Source: Metallyticus violacea (taxonomy: Eukaryota; Arthropoda; Insecta; Mantodea; Metallyticidae). From it: a stretch of DNA of 64,000 nucleotides. The stretch lies in contig CM060830.1 of the NCBI GenBank assembly GCA_030762175.1, positions 51,147,501 through 51,211,500 of the forward strand, given 5' to 3'. Within the stretch, counting starts at the first letter, position 1. Each line of letters opens with the position of its first letter. Positions 1 through 14,000 of the stretch are shown here, in pieces. The notes beneath the pieces were generated by a model. The model did not search any database and had not been told where the DNA came from. It saw only the letters and a program-made list of their open reading frames with translations. The position numbers were made by a program, and so were the translations under genes.

Positions 1-200
1 TTCTGCAGTAGCAAAGCTGAAAAGAGGTTTATATAGCAGAAACCATAAACGAAAAGTATAATAGCTTTATCAACATTTTACAAAAGGGAATATACCAATA
101 AAAAATAATAAAGGTGTCATATCTACACAGTGGATGACAAGGGGGATAAAGATCTCATGGAAAAGAGTTAAAATTTCAGAACTCAATAAAACATCCTAAC

Positions 201-500
201 ATGAACGATCAATCTGTGGGGTATATAAAAAATTATAACTGTATTTTTGGAAAGGTAATAGAAAATGCAAAAATGAAATATAATAGAGAGTTTATACAGA
301 AAGCTGATAATAAAACAAAAATAATATGGAGTGGTGTAAATATAATCCATAAGGAAGGGAAAAAGAAAAATATCAAAAATATAATGATACATAACAATGA
401 TGAAATAAAAGACCCAAGAAAAATTTGCAGAATGTTCAATGAGAATTATGTAAATGTAGCAGCACAATTAAACAAAGTGACAAAGAAACAAAACTGAATA
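201..500 (+). mobile_element. Non-LTR retrotransposon fragment (endonuclease-RT linker)
   Basis: 98-residue open frame with KTKIIWSGVN and CRMFNENYVNVA. This matches the linker before the RT of insect Jockey-type LINEs (W..iN..., then dp.ki...FN.yFvnv). The frame stops at 497 and no RT follows, so it is a fragment. CCT1 lies on the other strand. Confidence 0.6.
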
Positions 501-537
501 GAAACTTAGATAAGATAATAAACTAAATGTTACTTAC

Positions 538-730
538 AAGTGAAGTAGCAAAATTTTCCAGATAGATAGATAATGCTGCTTCTACAGATCCTCCACCTGC
601 AACCACACTCTGGCTCTCCAAAACTCTCTTCACAACACAAAGAGCATCATGAATGGACCGTTCCATTTCATCACAGTAAAAATCATTTGGTCCACGCAAA
701 ATGATGGAACTTGCCGTACGAGCTCCTGGC
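538..730 (-). CDS. CCT1: CCT1 coding exon 11 (last in window)
   Basis: 193 nt with acceptor TGTTCTAG and donor GTAAGTA. It encodes [54 protein letters not shown] and ATSL. The donor shows that at least one more exon lies beyond the left edge. Confidence 0.96.
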
Positions 731-3700
731 CTAGAACAAAAAGATAACTGTGTTTAGAATTAGCATTCCTGCTGCAGTACTCCAAATATCCACACTAATT
801 GGGGACTGACATGTTGCAGAAGTTCAGATAGCTGGTTAAACAGTAAAAATCACTTTAGTTAACATGTTATTTTGAAAATGCAGTACTGCAAGTATTACAA
901 AAACAAACGAATAGTTAAATATAAAAAGTATTTTAAAGTACTGTAAATACAGTGGCATTAAAAGGAGCTATCACAAGGATATATAAAGTAAAATATTACC
1001 ATTTGTAATAGTACAAAGTCTTTGAGATGTTACACAACTGGTTTCAGGAATGGGAACCAGTTTGGCTCATCTAGCCTTTTGGTTTGTCAATAGTAACCTT
1101 GGATGAGTGCAACAGAAACAGCATTCAAACCTTTCGAGATCTAATTGAGTATGACCGAAATTATATTATTTCTAAAATTACTTCTGAGTTGGGGTAAGTT
1201 ATGGAATTGTTCAATCCATTATTTCAGGAGATTTTGATTACTGAAAAGATTCAGCAAGGTGGGTTCCTCAAATTCTACTGAGGATCAAAAATATGCACAT
1301 ATGGAAATATTATCAGAGGCTTTTGACTCAATAATGGAATCAAGAAGGTTTCTCCACCGAATTGTAACCCTTTAATGAAACATGACACTTTAAAATAGGT
1401 GAGTTTGCTCTTCTCACAGCAAAATCTTGCTTGTCAGCTGGGATTGTTCTCTTGACAGTTTTCTCGAACTCCCAAGGCATATTGTTTGATTTTCTTCATG
1501 AACGTCCAATAGTGGATGCAACTTGTTACTGCCATCTTCTGTGGCAAAATATGTTTATCAATAAATTACAAAAAAATCTGGTTCATATTTCATTCACCCT
1601 AATAATACAATACAAAAAAGAACATTAGTATTTAAAGTATGAAATGTTCATTCTGCTTGTTTATTCATTCAACTTATTTATCCATCTTTATTCCTGCTGT
1701 ACAGTCCTTATTAACTTCATCTACTTGGTGTTCATCTGTGTGACTTTGCACTTAAAAAAGGTGAACAGACCTTGCTTTTCCATTTTTATGGCAAAATGGT
1801 AGATTATGGTTGATTCCGATGGTTGCTTTTGGCTGAAACTTATAATTTCTGCATCATTTCTTGAAAATTAACCATACTTTTCAAATAATCATCATAAGAA
1901 GCATTCCTGGTATTAACACCTTGATCGTGTTCACACACAAGAAAAAAAGCATAAAATTGTCCACATGCACTGCACAAATACAGCATTAAATATGAATGTA
2001 TTTGTTATGGATTCATAGCATTCACCAACCAAAGACTATCAACCAGTCAGTCCTTAACAAACACATAAATGAAATCTTAATAGCTTCATTTAAGAACTTT
2101 TGAAAAATAAGACATTTTTAAAAAATTCTGTTGGAACTCACACAGTGAAGCTTGTTAAATGTAAATTATATCTAATCTGTCGTCTAACACATTCTTATGT
2201 TTCACTTACTTTTAAATACGATGGGACCGGTTTCGAAGAGACATTCTCTCCATCTTCAACCATCTTGACTCAAAGTTGGTCATCAAGTTGTCCAGTCCTC
2301 AAGTTGGTGGAACATGGAGAGAATGTCTCTTTGAAACCGGTCCCACCGTATTTAAAACTAAGTGAAGCATAAGAGTGTGTTAGACGACAGATTAGATATA
2401 ATTTACTTTAATAGCTTCTTTTTGCATCTTTCTTAGAGAGTAGCTTAGAATCACACTATAGAAAAATACATTATTTTACCCTTTGACAAGAATTAGCTCA
2501 TCATCACAAACTTGTTCCTGTACCACTTCTTCTGCCTTACCCAGGGAAGAAGGATGAAAGCTTTCTTCTCCTGCAAAAATTCAAAAACAAACATGCCTTT
2601 AGAATATGGACTAAAATACCCATATTTTGACTATATGCAAAATGTTATCATTGTTGCTTACAACAGAATACACACTCAAAGCAAGAATAAAATATTTTTA
2701 AGAGAAAGTCCAGTAAAAATTTGAAAGAGATACTGTTTAGTGTTTAAATTACCATACACAATTATCTAATATTTTCCTACTGTAGTTTGCCTACAAATCA
2801 TCTGAATATTATTGTTATTATCAAAGCACAATTTGACCAAAAAAATTATTTCACTTTCTTCAACATGCTCATATTACAAATGCTGGCAACAATTTAAATG
2901 TGCAACAAATAAACTTAAGGCAGGAACAAATTGTGTCAAGAGTTATGCTGTTAAGCAGATAAATAAAATGTTTCCTATTGTAGCCAGTATTACAAGAAAT
3001 GCTAAATATGATCATTCCGAAGATGATTACACGAACTTGTATGATCTATGTATTTAAACTGGGGAATGCAACTACAGCAGTATATGAAATATGCCAGATC
3101 TTCAACGCTGATACTATGAATGCATAGAAAGTGCAAAGATTGTTAAGTTCCAAGAGGTCATGAAACCCTTGAGTATGAGCCACCAACAGAAAGACAAACA
3201 ACTTTCTTTTAGTAACTATTGAGGCAAATAAATGCTGCAAAAGCATTCTTATATGAGATCTTCAAAATATATTGTAATCTTAGGCAAATGTTCCAAAATG
3301 TATACATAAAATATTTTGTGTGTTTTGATCAAAATAAATACCTTAAAATATAAAATCGCATAGAAGCCAGTGGAAAATCACAGGTCCTTATATCGAGGTA
3401 AATCACGTATATAAAAGTCATTGTTACTAAAAATCTCAAAGGGATATATTGGAACATAATTTAGTCTTTTTTAAATGGGAAAGGGATTGGTCTTCTCCAG
3501 CCTCTGGCCAAACAACAGTTTGCAATATTGTGTCCTCACTGTTACTGTGTGTAACAGTGAGATCCAGAGGATCAATATCCCCCCTAGCACTGAGTTGAAA
3601 TATTTCCATATTACATGAATTACCTAACAAGACAAGTACATTTTATGAGCATGTCTCAACATCTTTTTAGTTTCAACAGATCCAATTTTACTACTGTTCT

Positions 3701-6700
3701 TATTTCACATGTCTAATAGTAGACTATTCCAGTGTTATGAGTCTTTCCAGTACATACACGAATATGCCAAATCTGTATAGATGTAAACACAACATTTGGC
3801 ATTAATACATTCATTGGGTCATAACATACCACTTTACAAACATATCTTTCTTTCTGCTTACTCCCTGGTAAAATTCATTTGCTAGTAGCCACTAGCCAAT
3901 CCGACAAGTGCAGTGGAAGTGAATTGTGTTAATCATGTTGTACAGTAAACAGAGTACAAGTGCTGCTAATTCTAAAAGAGAAGTACTAAGAAGTTAGGTG
4001 CAAAATATGATCTTGATTTTAAAGTGTCAAAGCCTAACAGAGAGAGCCTGTGGAGTAAATAAAAATACTATCATACATTCATGTTGAGGTCAAAAGATTA
4101 TTTTTTGTTTGTTGCTATTATGCTGGCTGCATTTCAGTATATGTTCTTGGTTTAGGATAGTATTCAGATTCTAACAGTAGCTGTCCTTGATTAATTTCAT
4201 CCTGAAGATACATCCTAAACTTAGGTATTCATTTTTTACACTAAACTCCATGTATTTATATAAAATAAGATGCATTTCAGGAGAATCTCTCTCTTCTTCA
4301 GTTGCAACAATATTTCAGTACTCTTTCTATGACCTTGCTTTTATAGCCCAATCTTCCTAGTCTCATTAAGTTAAGATCTAGATAAGCCTTGGACAATTCT
4401 ATAAAACAGTCTATTTATCACGTTTTTTGCTTTCCATTTCTCCATCTTGACCCCAAATTTCCATTCCATAAATCATTCTGCTCTCCATTATTGAACCATA
4501 TATTCTCTCTAACCATTTTACTTGCATATTTGGTATTTTATTTACACAGGATCTCTTGTCAGTGCTGGTGGTATAGTGGTAACCATACTTGCCTTCTAAA
4601 TCCAAGGTCGCGGGTTCAAACTCAGCCAGGATCGATGGATTTTTTGGGGCGTAAAAATCCTAAGTATGGTTTCCTTTGGAAAGGAAGTAAAGCTGTGGGT
4701 CCCGTGTCGTACATTTACAGCACGAAAAAGAACCTCAAGCCTGAAAGAAGAGGCCTCTGAGCAAAATTTGCCTGCCATTTCATGCCCGGAATTGAATGGG
4801 ATGCTGATGACCTGAGATGTTAAAGAGCATCCTTAAATAAAACGAATCAAAAAAAAATTTTTTTTACTTCTGCAAATGCTTTCTTTTTTGATCACTCCAT
4901 TTTCCAATACTAGACAATCTAAAAACTCAGGTGATCAGTTTTCTTGACAATTTCAATTTGTGTCCTCCTACCACTATTTCTCCTGTTTTTAATTGAAACC
5001 TTTTTTCATTACCATAATCTTAGATTTAGTTTTGTTTATCTTCAGACCCCATTTTCTACAAAATATACCTATAGCTTCAAGTGATCATTTTAATCCTACT
5101 TGTTAAAGAACCTGTTACCATATCATCTGCAAAGAGCAAGCCTGGTATCTCTATGTTATTTATGTTGGCAAATGTATATTACTTTTACTAATTTCTTCTA
5201 AAACATCAATAAATAGATTGAAGAGAACTGGGCTTACTTTACATCCTTGTCTTAGACCTACATTGTTACATATTTTATTGTAACCTTTCCCCTTTCATAT
5301 TTAATGCAAGGTTCATTTTTCTTATAAATAAATATTTTGAATTACCTTCACAAAGTTCTGACTTACTCCTTTTTTTCTCAATTTGATCCAAAGTGCTTCC
5401 CTAGAAATTGTGTTGAAAACTTTTTCTCAGACCAAAAACAACAAATAGATTCTACCTCTTTTGTTACTAAAACATTTACCTACTAATGTTTTAATTATAA
5501 AAATAATGTCAACTGTTCTTTTACCTTTCTAAAGCCTGAATGGAAAACAGAAATTTTCCTTTCTTTCTCTGCCCATTCTTGTAGCCTTTTTGCTAACACT
5601 CCAGTGAAAACTTTCCCAATAATTAATTGAAAGTAAACTAATTCCTCTATAATCTCTTCTGAATAGGATATTTATTAGAATACTCTTTATGGTTTCACTT
5701 ACATCCTACTCAGAAGAGATTATTAATGGATGTTTCACTGTGTTCAATTCCAAATTTAATATTTAATTCCTCTATAATTTGCTGTGTTCCTAATATTTTC
5801 TTTACCTTTATAAATTGGCATTACAATTTCCACTCTCCATTTCCACTTTCATTTTGTTTCCTGCTCTTTTGATGGCCTACTCTATAACAGAAATACTTTC
5901 TTCAACTTTTCTGTGCTCTAATAATGTTGACAAATTACTTTCCCATAAACATTTCACTTCTTCGATTTAACTTTGTATGAAACATTTCAGCTAAATCATT
6001 TTTCCATCTCTATAGGTTTAATTATTCTCTTCACATAACTCTATTAGTTTCTTGGCCTCATTATTAAAAACTTTAGCATCCCTACAATGCTTTTCTGTAT
6101 TTGCTTCTGTTCGGCCCAGCCATTAAAATTCACCGTAATCTGTTGTTCTTGCATTAAGATGCCCCACCAACAATTCTATACTTGTATATTTATTCTGTAT
6201 TTCTTTTTTATCTCACCTTAATGAACAAATTTGAGTCATAAAACTTTGAAGAGCTGGGTGGATTATAAACAATACCTAAACACACTTGTCTACTTCTTCC
6301 AAATAGATCACTAAATACGCACCATAGCACTGTATCACCTCCTAAATCCTTTTCAACCTTAATTTTAAAACTTTTATTTTTTTCTCACAAAATATCCTAA
6401 GCCACCAGACACCCGACCCTTTGCTTTAATCTTCATACCTTTTTTCTCATAATATGATTATGAGTATTACCCAGTGACAATAACAGAATCCTTTAATACC
6501 CATATCTTGACCATTGCTATCACATTTATCCACTTGGTTATCTGATATATGTCACCATTTCATATTTTTGCAAGTAGTCTTTCAACATTCCAGCATACTA
6601 TAGAAAAGGTACATAGCCCCTATACAAGTCCTTTCACCCAAACCTTTAATGCTCTTGTTAATCTTGCCTATTTATCTGATGCAATTCTTTGCCCTTCTAC

Positions 6701-9700
6701 TTGCATAATACATTCCCCAAGCATGCAGACTATGCTCAAACCTGCTTCTCTCCACATGTCTAAGCCAGTTGTTGCACCAAGGGCTATTCTATTGATGTCA
6801 TCATGCAGCTGTTGAGAGATGGTACAATGTGTCATGGTAAGTTTATCAGGTGTTTAACAATACTGTGCACCAACAAAGAATAAATCATTAATGAGCATTT
6901 CCTTATTCATATGCTTGACAGTTATGTTTTCAATTAATAGCTTTACAATCTGTTTTTTTTTATGCAAAAGGGCAATTACTACCATAAAATGGTGACCTGT
7001 AACTTTCATCCTGGAAACCAGGTCTCTTCTATTTAATAATCTAATATTCATTCTTCTCAACTTCAAGACTCAGGATTATTGTGAAACAACGTAGCAAAAG
7101 AGGTAAAGCCATAAACACCATTTAGTTTTTCTGAACACTCAAACATTTTGCAAGTCTCTAAAAACATGGTATTATCTCCTATATTGCAATTTTTGGATAG
7201 TTGAAAAATAAACATACAAGTATACAAACCTTCCAAATCTGAAAGGGATGAAACAAATGCAGCCCCTGTAGCTTTAGCAATCCTCTTCAAATCAACCTTC
7301 TTACATCTGCGTACTGCCATGGCTCCAGCTTCAACAAAATACTGTAGACACAAATATCAAATTATGATAAAAAGTATACCAAATTCAAAGCACAAATCAT
7401 AATTTTGTTCTGTACTTTTCATAGTCCCATATTCAATGTTGCTCTAGGAAGTCCTTATATGCCTTATAAGGTGACGACAAGCAACTAGGTCATATATTTT
7501 ATAGAGTTTTAACAGAATGAAACAGAACTGGAATAAGAAAATGCATGCTCGAGCAACCCAACCAACTGGCCTCCATATTTTGTTTTGTTAGATGGACTTC
7601 ATGTGTGTGGCAAAAGAAAGCTGAATCCAAGTGACAGAATATCCTAATGAATAGCACTATAACACTGCCCAAAATACTGAATTCAACCTTCATTGTAATA
7701 AATATATTTACTCTGAAAATTAGCCTCCTTTAAAAAAAAATATATATATATATATATTTAACGACTGCAGAGCAATCTAATAAGTGCTTATCTCATAAAA
7801 TGTTATGAGAAAGGAGTACAGTAGATAATTTATCATCATTAATTTTATTTTAAAATATATTTACATTCAATGAAATGTAAAACATGTCTCATACTCTGAA
7901 AAAGGAAAAACTGATGTGGCAATTTTGAAGATTAGTATTTGTGCAAAAGGTATAACAGTTAAAAAAGGTAACAGTTGAATGAAAATCTTGCAATATGCTG
8001 CTCTATAAGTGGCAAGAAATTCAACATTTCATAAGTGTTTAAGAATAGATAAATTTACAAAGTGAACATGCAAAAATTGAAAGGGATGTAAGAGGGGGTT
8101 ATCCTGTACTTCCAAATCTATTTCGTATTTTTTTATTTCCAACTTTACAGGTGGGAGAAAGATGAAACTCAGCTTCATTGGTTATCTTATTAAATATTTG
8201 GAAACAAAAGGCAGCAGTACGGATATGTTCAGTATAAACAGCTTCCCCCACCCTACCTTTCCTGCATCTAAACATAAGTATAAGACATTAATAAAGTCAT
8301 TAATTTTTTTTGGTATAAATTTGACTTATATTTCCAAAAAGGTTCTTTCTGAAATGTGACTAAATTACATTTATACACAATGATGGAACTAATTTTATTA
8401 TATATTTGTCAATTATTTCACACATATACATGGAATTTATTCTTTTAAACTCTTTACAGGAATTTCTTTCAAACTCCTTTAAAAGAGTTTCTTTCACAAG
8501 CAAATTCCTTGAAGTTTTAAATGCTTGTTGCTCCTTAGTGATTGGTGTTTCCTATTTCCTCCAACCATCCAAATAACTTTACCACTGAAATTGATTTTAA
8601 AATTTCTTTTACTTTTGCTGTAGTTGAGAATAATAAACAATGCTTCCAACATCAGAAAGAGTACTGTAAAAAAGAAATGTTAAACAGTTGAATGGAAACA
8701 AGGGAAAGGACATTATCTAACATCTCAGATCAGTGTCCCATTCAACTCAGGACGTGAAATGGCCGACAAATTTTGCTCAGAGGCCTCTTTTTTCAGGCTT
8801 GAGGTTCTTTATTGTGCCGTAAATGTATGACATGGGACCCATGGCTTTACTTCCCTTCCGAAGGAAACCATACTTAGGACTTTTACACCCAAAAAAATAC
8901 ATTGGTCCTGGCCAGGATCGCGATCTTGGGTTTAGGAGGCAAGTATGGTAACCACTACACCACCAGGACTGACACAATGCTGTAGTGCTCACCATTAAGC
9001 TATTCCACTTTCTAGCATTTAATCCCTCTCACAATAAACAAATAGCATGTATAAAAAAAAAAAAAACAGAGAAACCATAAAGGATAAAATCTTAAATATT
9101 CAGTCCCAATAGAGCATAATCAGAATATAGTTTAATGCTGTGAGAGAACTATAAAATTCTGATGGAAGGAAATTATCAGCACAAATTTTTGGTTGAATTT
9201 GTTTTAACTGATACAACACCTTTAAGCAGAGGTCATCTATTCCACCAGTACACAGGACCACGTTTGCACCAGCACTAAGAATTTTCTCAACTCGTTCTTT
9301 CGTAATGTCTGCCTCTCTCTGCCTTATAGCCTCAAGTTCTTCTGGGTTAGTTACAAGAACCTGTAAATAGGTATAACTTAAATATAAAACTAATAGTACA
9401 TCACGTTATATAATATCTATATTAAGATTATTATTGATGCAGTTTTACACCTTTAGGTACCATTCTTAAGCAGGTTATCTGTATATTTTTCAGCAGTCAT
9501 GGACTTAATTCTTTTCCTTGGTTAATTTCCTAAAATACGAGTCACTTGAAAATTTCAGTAAACTTTCATTAAATGATGCAAAAATTATTTTAGTTACATT
9601 AATGTTCGTAAGCATCATTACTGTAATGGTCTGTTACAAAGTCAGCCAGATGCAACATGTTAATATTTAAACACACACTTTCTGGCTTCACTTACAGGAC

Positions 9701-11018
9701 ATTTTTCTAGGACCTTTATTCACATCCTCAGCTGTTAAACAACTGCTGGATCTTGAAATTAGGTTGGTAGGTGTCTGGGTTGACTTCAGTGGTCTTGCAA
9801 TAAAACTTGAATAAAGAGCTGTCTGCTTCCAGCATGTCAAAATTCATTTGGCTTTGCTTCTGTTTTTTATGCAAATTTTTTCTCTTATGTTTAATTTCTT
9901 TGGTTGTTACTCTTGATGCTTTTTTCTATCTCATGATTTTCATTCCAAAAATCAATGATGACATCGCATGAAAACCATAAGATATAAAAAAAGCATCATT
10001 ACTAAAAACAATTCAAAAACCAAAGAAATGAAATATATGGGAAAGGAGTTACATAAAATGCAAGCAAAACCTAATGAATTTTTACATCCTGGAAGCAGAT
10101 AGCTCTTATTCAAGTTTATCCCAAGATCGCCAGAGTCAACCCTGCCACCTACCAACCACACTTTCAAGTTTATCAATACCTGTTCTTCCTCTTTTTCTTA
10201 TACACAGCTTCTTCTATCGCTGGTAATATTTACTTTAAGATTCCATACCATATATTTATAGTCTCTAATTGTTTTTCCTAATCTAACATGTAACCTAATC
10301 TAATCTGGTTAACTCATGAAATTTACTCTACCTGCACTCCCAACTTCAACTTTGCCTTCTGAAGTGAAAAGTCCAGGCAAGCAATTTTGGCATCAGTAAT
10401 CTTCTTTGGCATTGCTGTAAAATTAAATAAGGTATTAAAGCATGTTATTAACTCCTGATTTTAAGTGATTCTATTATTTCTTTCACCAATGCTAAAATAT
10501 ATTAATACTTTCTTTTGGCCAACAAAATGCAAATTTATGTTTATTTTTGTAGTTTTAACACTTCATGCAGATTTACAAGATTCTAAAGGATATGCATAAA
10601 TTTGATAAAGAGAATAATGAAAGAAAAATAAGCCAAACTTTGCTAAATGCGAGGCCTGGTCCTATCCTTACAGCATTAATTGCGATTGATTTGTTGCACT
10701 CTCTTGACAAACAAAACTACTTATTTTGCCCCTCTTTAGTTACAATACTCCTTCCTGATTTCTAGTTTCTGTGCTTTACTGCCTACTTTATGTTTTACAA
10801 CTCACCTTGAGATGCTACAGTGCAGTTCAAGGCATACCCTGCAATAAGTGCACTGTCACGAGCACTACCTCCATGAGCTTTAAGAATATTAACGGCTTTT
10901 ATTGGGTATAAAAAACCACCCTTGCCATCAGATATTTTTACAGCTTCTGCAGCACTCACTGCCATTTCAGAAAAGAAGTCGGCATCTCTGGGTTATTAAT
11001 TAAGGTAAATTAAGCATG

Positions 11019-11060
<42 letters not shown>

Positions 11061-14000
11061 AAATCCCAGCAATCATATGATTATGACATAACTTTCCCAT
11101 ATCTCTCATTTAAAGCACATCCATCACTCAAGTTCTGACAGGCTACGCATTGGGTTTGGGAGGCAGGACCTAGAGTCTCATACCATTTAGTCAATGTAAT
11201 TTGAACAGTGAAAGAAACAACATAGGTCTAATACCTGAATAAAGTCTGCTAATACTAAATGACAGATACTAGGTCTAATTATTCTATGCCACAAGCATTT
11301 ATTGATGATTCATATGTCTATATTAGGAGATTATATGAAGAGAAAGTCCCATGATAAGAGTTTCAATTCATAATGCAACTCATACATTAGTAGTGTCTAC
11401 ACACTTTAGGTAGACTAAAGACATCCATCAACAGATCAATTTCATATCTCAGATAGAATTACAAAGGGTTAATGAGTAATTTCATAAGCTGATAATAGAA
11501 ATGTGTGAGAATTAAAGTAGGCAGTTCCATCATTAGAATTTATTAGATGTGATGGTTTATCAGTCAATACACAGAGCTTCCAGAATATGTCCTTACTGTT
11601 CACATAAGGTTTTGCATCTCAGCAGTTGGACATCCTATAACTGGCTGCATTTTGTTCATTTTATGCTAAACCCACACCAAACTCAAATTTTCCTATCATA
11701 AACACGATTTTCTCATATACAGTTTGTATTTTCAGAACATCAATAGCAAATATCATCAGTGTTCACACGATCAAACCTTGTCTGAAAATGATATAAGCTG
11801 TGGGTCCAAATCCTTCGGTCGCTGATGAAAAAAGCCATTCACAATAACACAATATGCTATGAGATCACCTTGTCTTAGTCAATGGACACATGAATACTTG
11901 AGTTTAAACAATTTTGTCGCTGTATGTGAGAAGACACCAAAATCCTAATTTGTGCTAATTTCAGTAGTTATTTTGTAGGTAAACATTTAACATTCACACC
12001 AATATCATCTAATTTGTATTCTGTTCTTATATTGTGCAGATTCAAGTTTATCTACAGTTCTGGACAGAGGCAATTGCAGGAAACTTTCAAATAAATTTCT
12101 CATGAACACAACAAGCTAAGCCCCACGAGAGAAGTGAGGACATATTCTATAAGTCTGCTATATGTGCTCCCCCCCATTTTAATGACGTGGTAATATCAGA
12201 AAAGACATTAATTTTGTCAAATATTAATAATTATCTGATGTTAGGCACCCATTCATAGGGTCATTCAAAGCTTTTAGCAGTGATATAACTATAAATTGAA
12301 TACAAATGTCACCGTCATACATTTAGGAAGATTCAATGGCTCTAATGTGGTTTTCATGCCATGATTTATTACATCATAAACATAGTGTGATGTGTAAATA
12401 TTTATTACAGTATACTTTCCAAGTCATTGTTGGAAATTGTTTTTCTGTAGTTTCAAAGATGTTGGGAATCACTTGCAGATGAAATCCATGCAGGTTGCCT
12501 TTACACTGCAGTAAATGCAATCCTACAAACTTCTTAAAAGTTATTTCTGGGTGCCACATTTCTTAACAGAAGAGCAGTTACATGGTGAAAAAATGTAACA
12601 AAGGGAAAAGCAATGTGACATAGCATCATTACATTAATCATGGTTGCCTAAAATGGTGTGTAATAAATAAATGGTATAAGTGAAGCAAAATTATAGGTGC
12701 ACTATTAGGAAGAATTATGGAAAAATTGATAAGTGGAGAGAGAGGGGAAAAAAAAAATTGCATTCACAGAGTAGAAGTTAGGTTATTGGTGCATTTAATG
12801 ATCTCTTAACCATGTTAAGAGCCTGGGAGCCCATGAGAAGAAATGTATCATAACTATGTAAAAGGATACAAACATTATAGATTTTGAATGTGATAGAAAT
12901 TTGAAAGAAAGTTTGCAAAAAATTATTTTGCTTTTTGTACATAATGTTAATTAGAGTAGATGTTTTGGATTAGTAAATATAAAATGCGAATGTGAATGGG
13001 AAGATTTCTCTTTCCTGGAAATCCAAAGATGGGAGACTAATCATTTGTAATAAGTTAATAGAGAGATGGCTAGGACCTTCACAATTTAGCCGAAGATTCA
13101 GACCCCAAACCCATGTCCTTTTTTTTTTTTTCCTCAATTGTAAAATTTATGTCCTTCTTGAAGCTATGTAGTGATCAATAAATTCAAATTCCAAAATTTA
13201 TAATCATGGTTACATCACTATAAACTCCAGCAGTTTGTTGCTTTCATAAGACAGTTTGACAAAACTGCAAAGAACCAGAAGCATAGGAAAAAAGATAGCC
13301 ATCTCTTTCTTCCCTCCCAAAAAAGAGAGAAAGAGAGATCATTTAATGACTATTACCTTCAATACTTGGCAAATAGTTACTTAGAGTGGTATGATTATCT
13401 GTCTTGCTCCCGTCATTGCAGTACCCAAAATCAAAGACATGCCATCTGCTGCTTCTATACAAACAACAGCCAGAATTATAAATATTGTGCTTAGGAAGCT
13501 GTTGACAATGGAGTGGCAATATAATCTCAACTTAGGTATTCATTTTTTACACTAAACTCATTCACTTACATAAAAGTAAGATGCATTTCAGGAGAATCTC
13601 TCCCATCTTCAGTTGCTCACTGAACCGCTGTAACTCGAAACCCAGTTAGTGGAGTTTAGTGTAAAAAATGAATACCTAAGTTGAGGTTATAAACAGCCAG
13701 AATTGTCAATTTCTTGGTGAATCAATATGGTATAGTACTACCCAACCTCCCATATCAGCTGCATATGATTTTTTCCCTTTCCCTAAAACCAATATAAAGC
13801 TTCATGGGTGCCAATCTGTACCACATAAAATGGTAATTGGGATTTATACAGAGGCTGTGAATGACGTTCCCAAAGAAACTTGGTCAGAGGCATTTTGCAT
13901 TTAACAAATTCACAGAGAATAATTTGTTTCACCAACAATAATAAGTTTCATCAACACTAAAATATTTCTGTATTCTGTTAAAAACACTTGAGTGAACCTT

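Larger units (their letters stand above)
731..2479. other. CCT1 intron (exons 10-11)
   Basis: Holds the mariner remnant at 1040-1630 and the PLE foldback at 2161-2406. The rest (731-1040, 1630-2100) shows nothing I can name. Confidence 0.8.
4400..6540 (-). mobile_element. Decayed non-LTR retrotransposon with endonuclease and RT homology
   Basis: On the minus strand: an endonuclease-type segment near 6160-6240 (HLNART, after [15 protein letters not shown]), then RT motifs. Near 5380-5470 is a YLLFL...[18 protein letters not shown] block (palm A region), near 5220-5290 [18 protein letters not shown], and near 5120-5160 a LLFADD-type motif, then [12 protein letters not shown]. Near 4411-4550 is [14 protein letters not shown]. 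Many stops and frameshifts. It is interrupted by a SINE (4558-4857) and a PLE hairpin (5640-5750). Confidence 0.7.

Noticed and set aside
4389..4760. 123-codon plus-strand frame as a gene
   Set aside because: It runs across antisense LINE sequence and a SINE.
8777..8995. 72-codon minus-strand frame as a gene
   Set aside because: It is a translated SINE; similar frames occur in the other family A copies.
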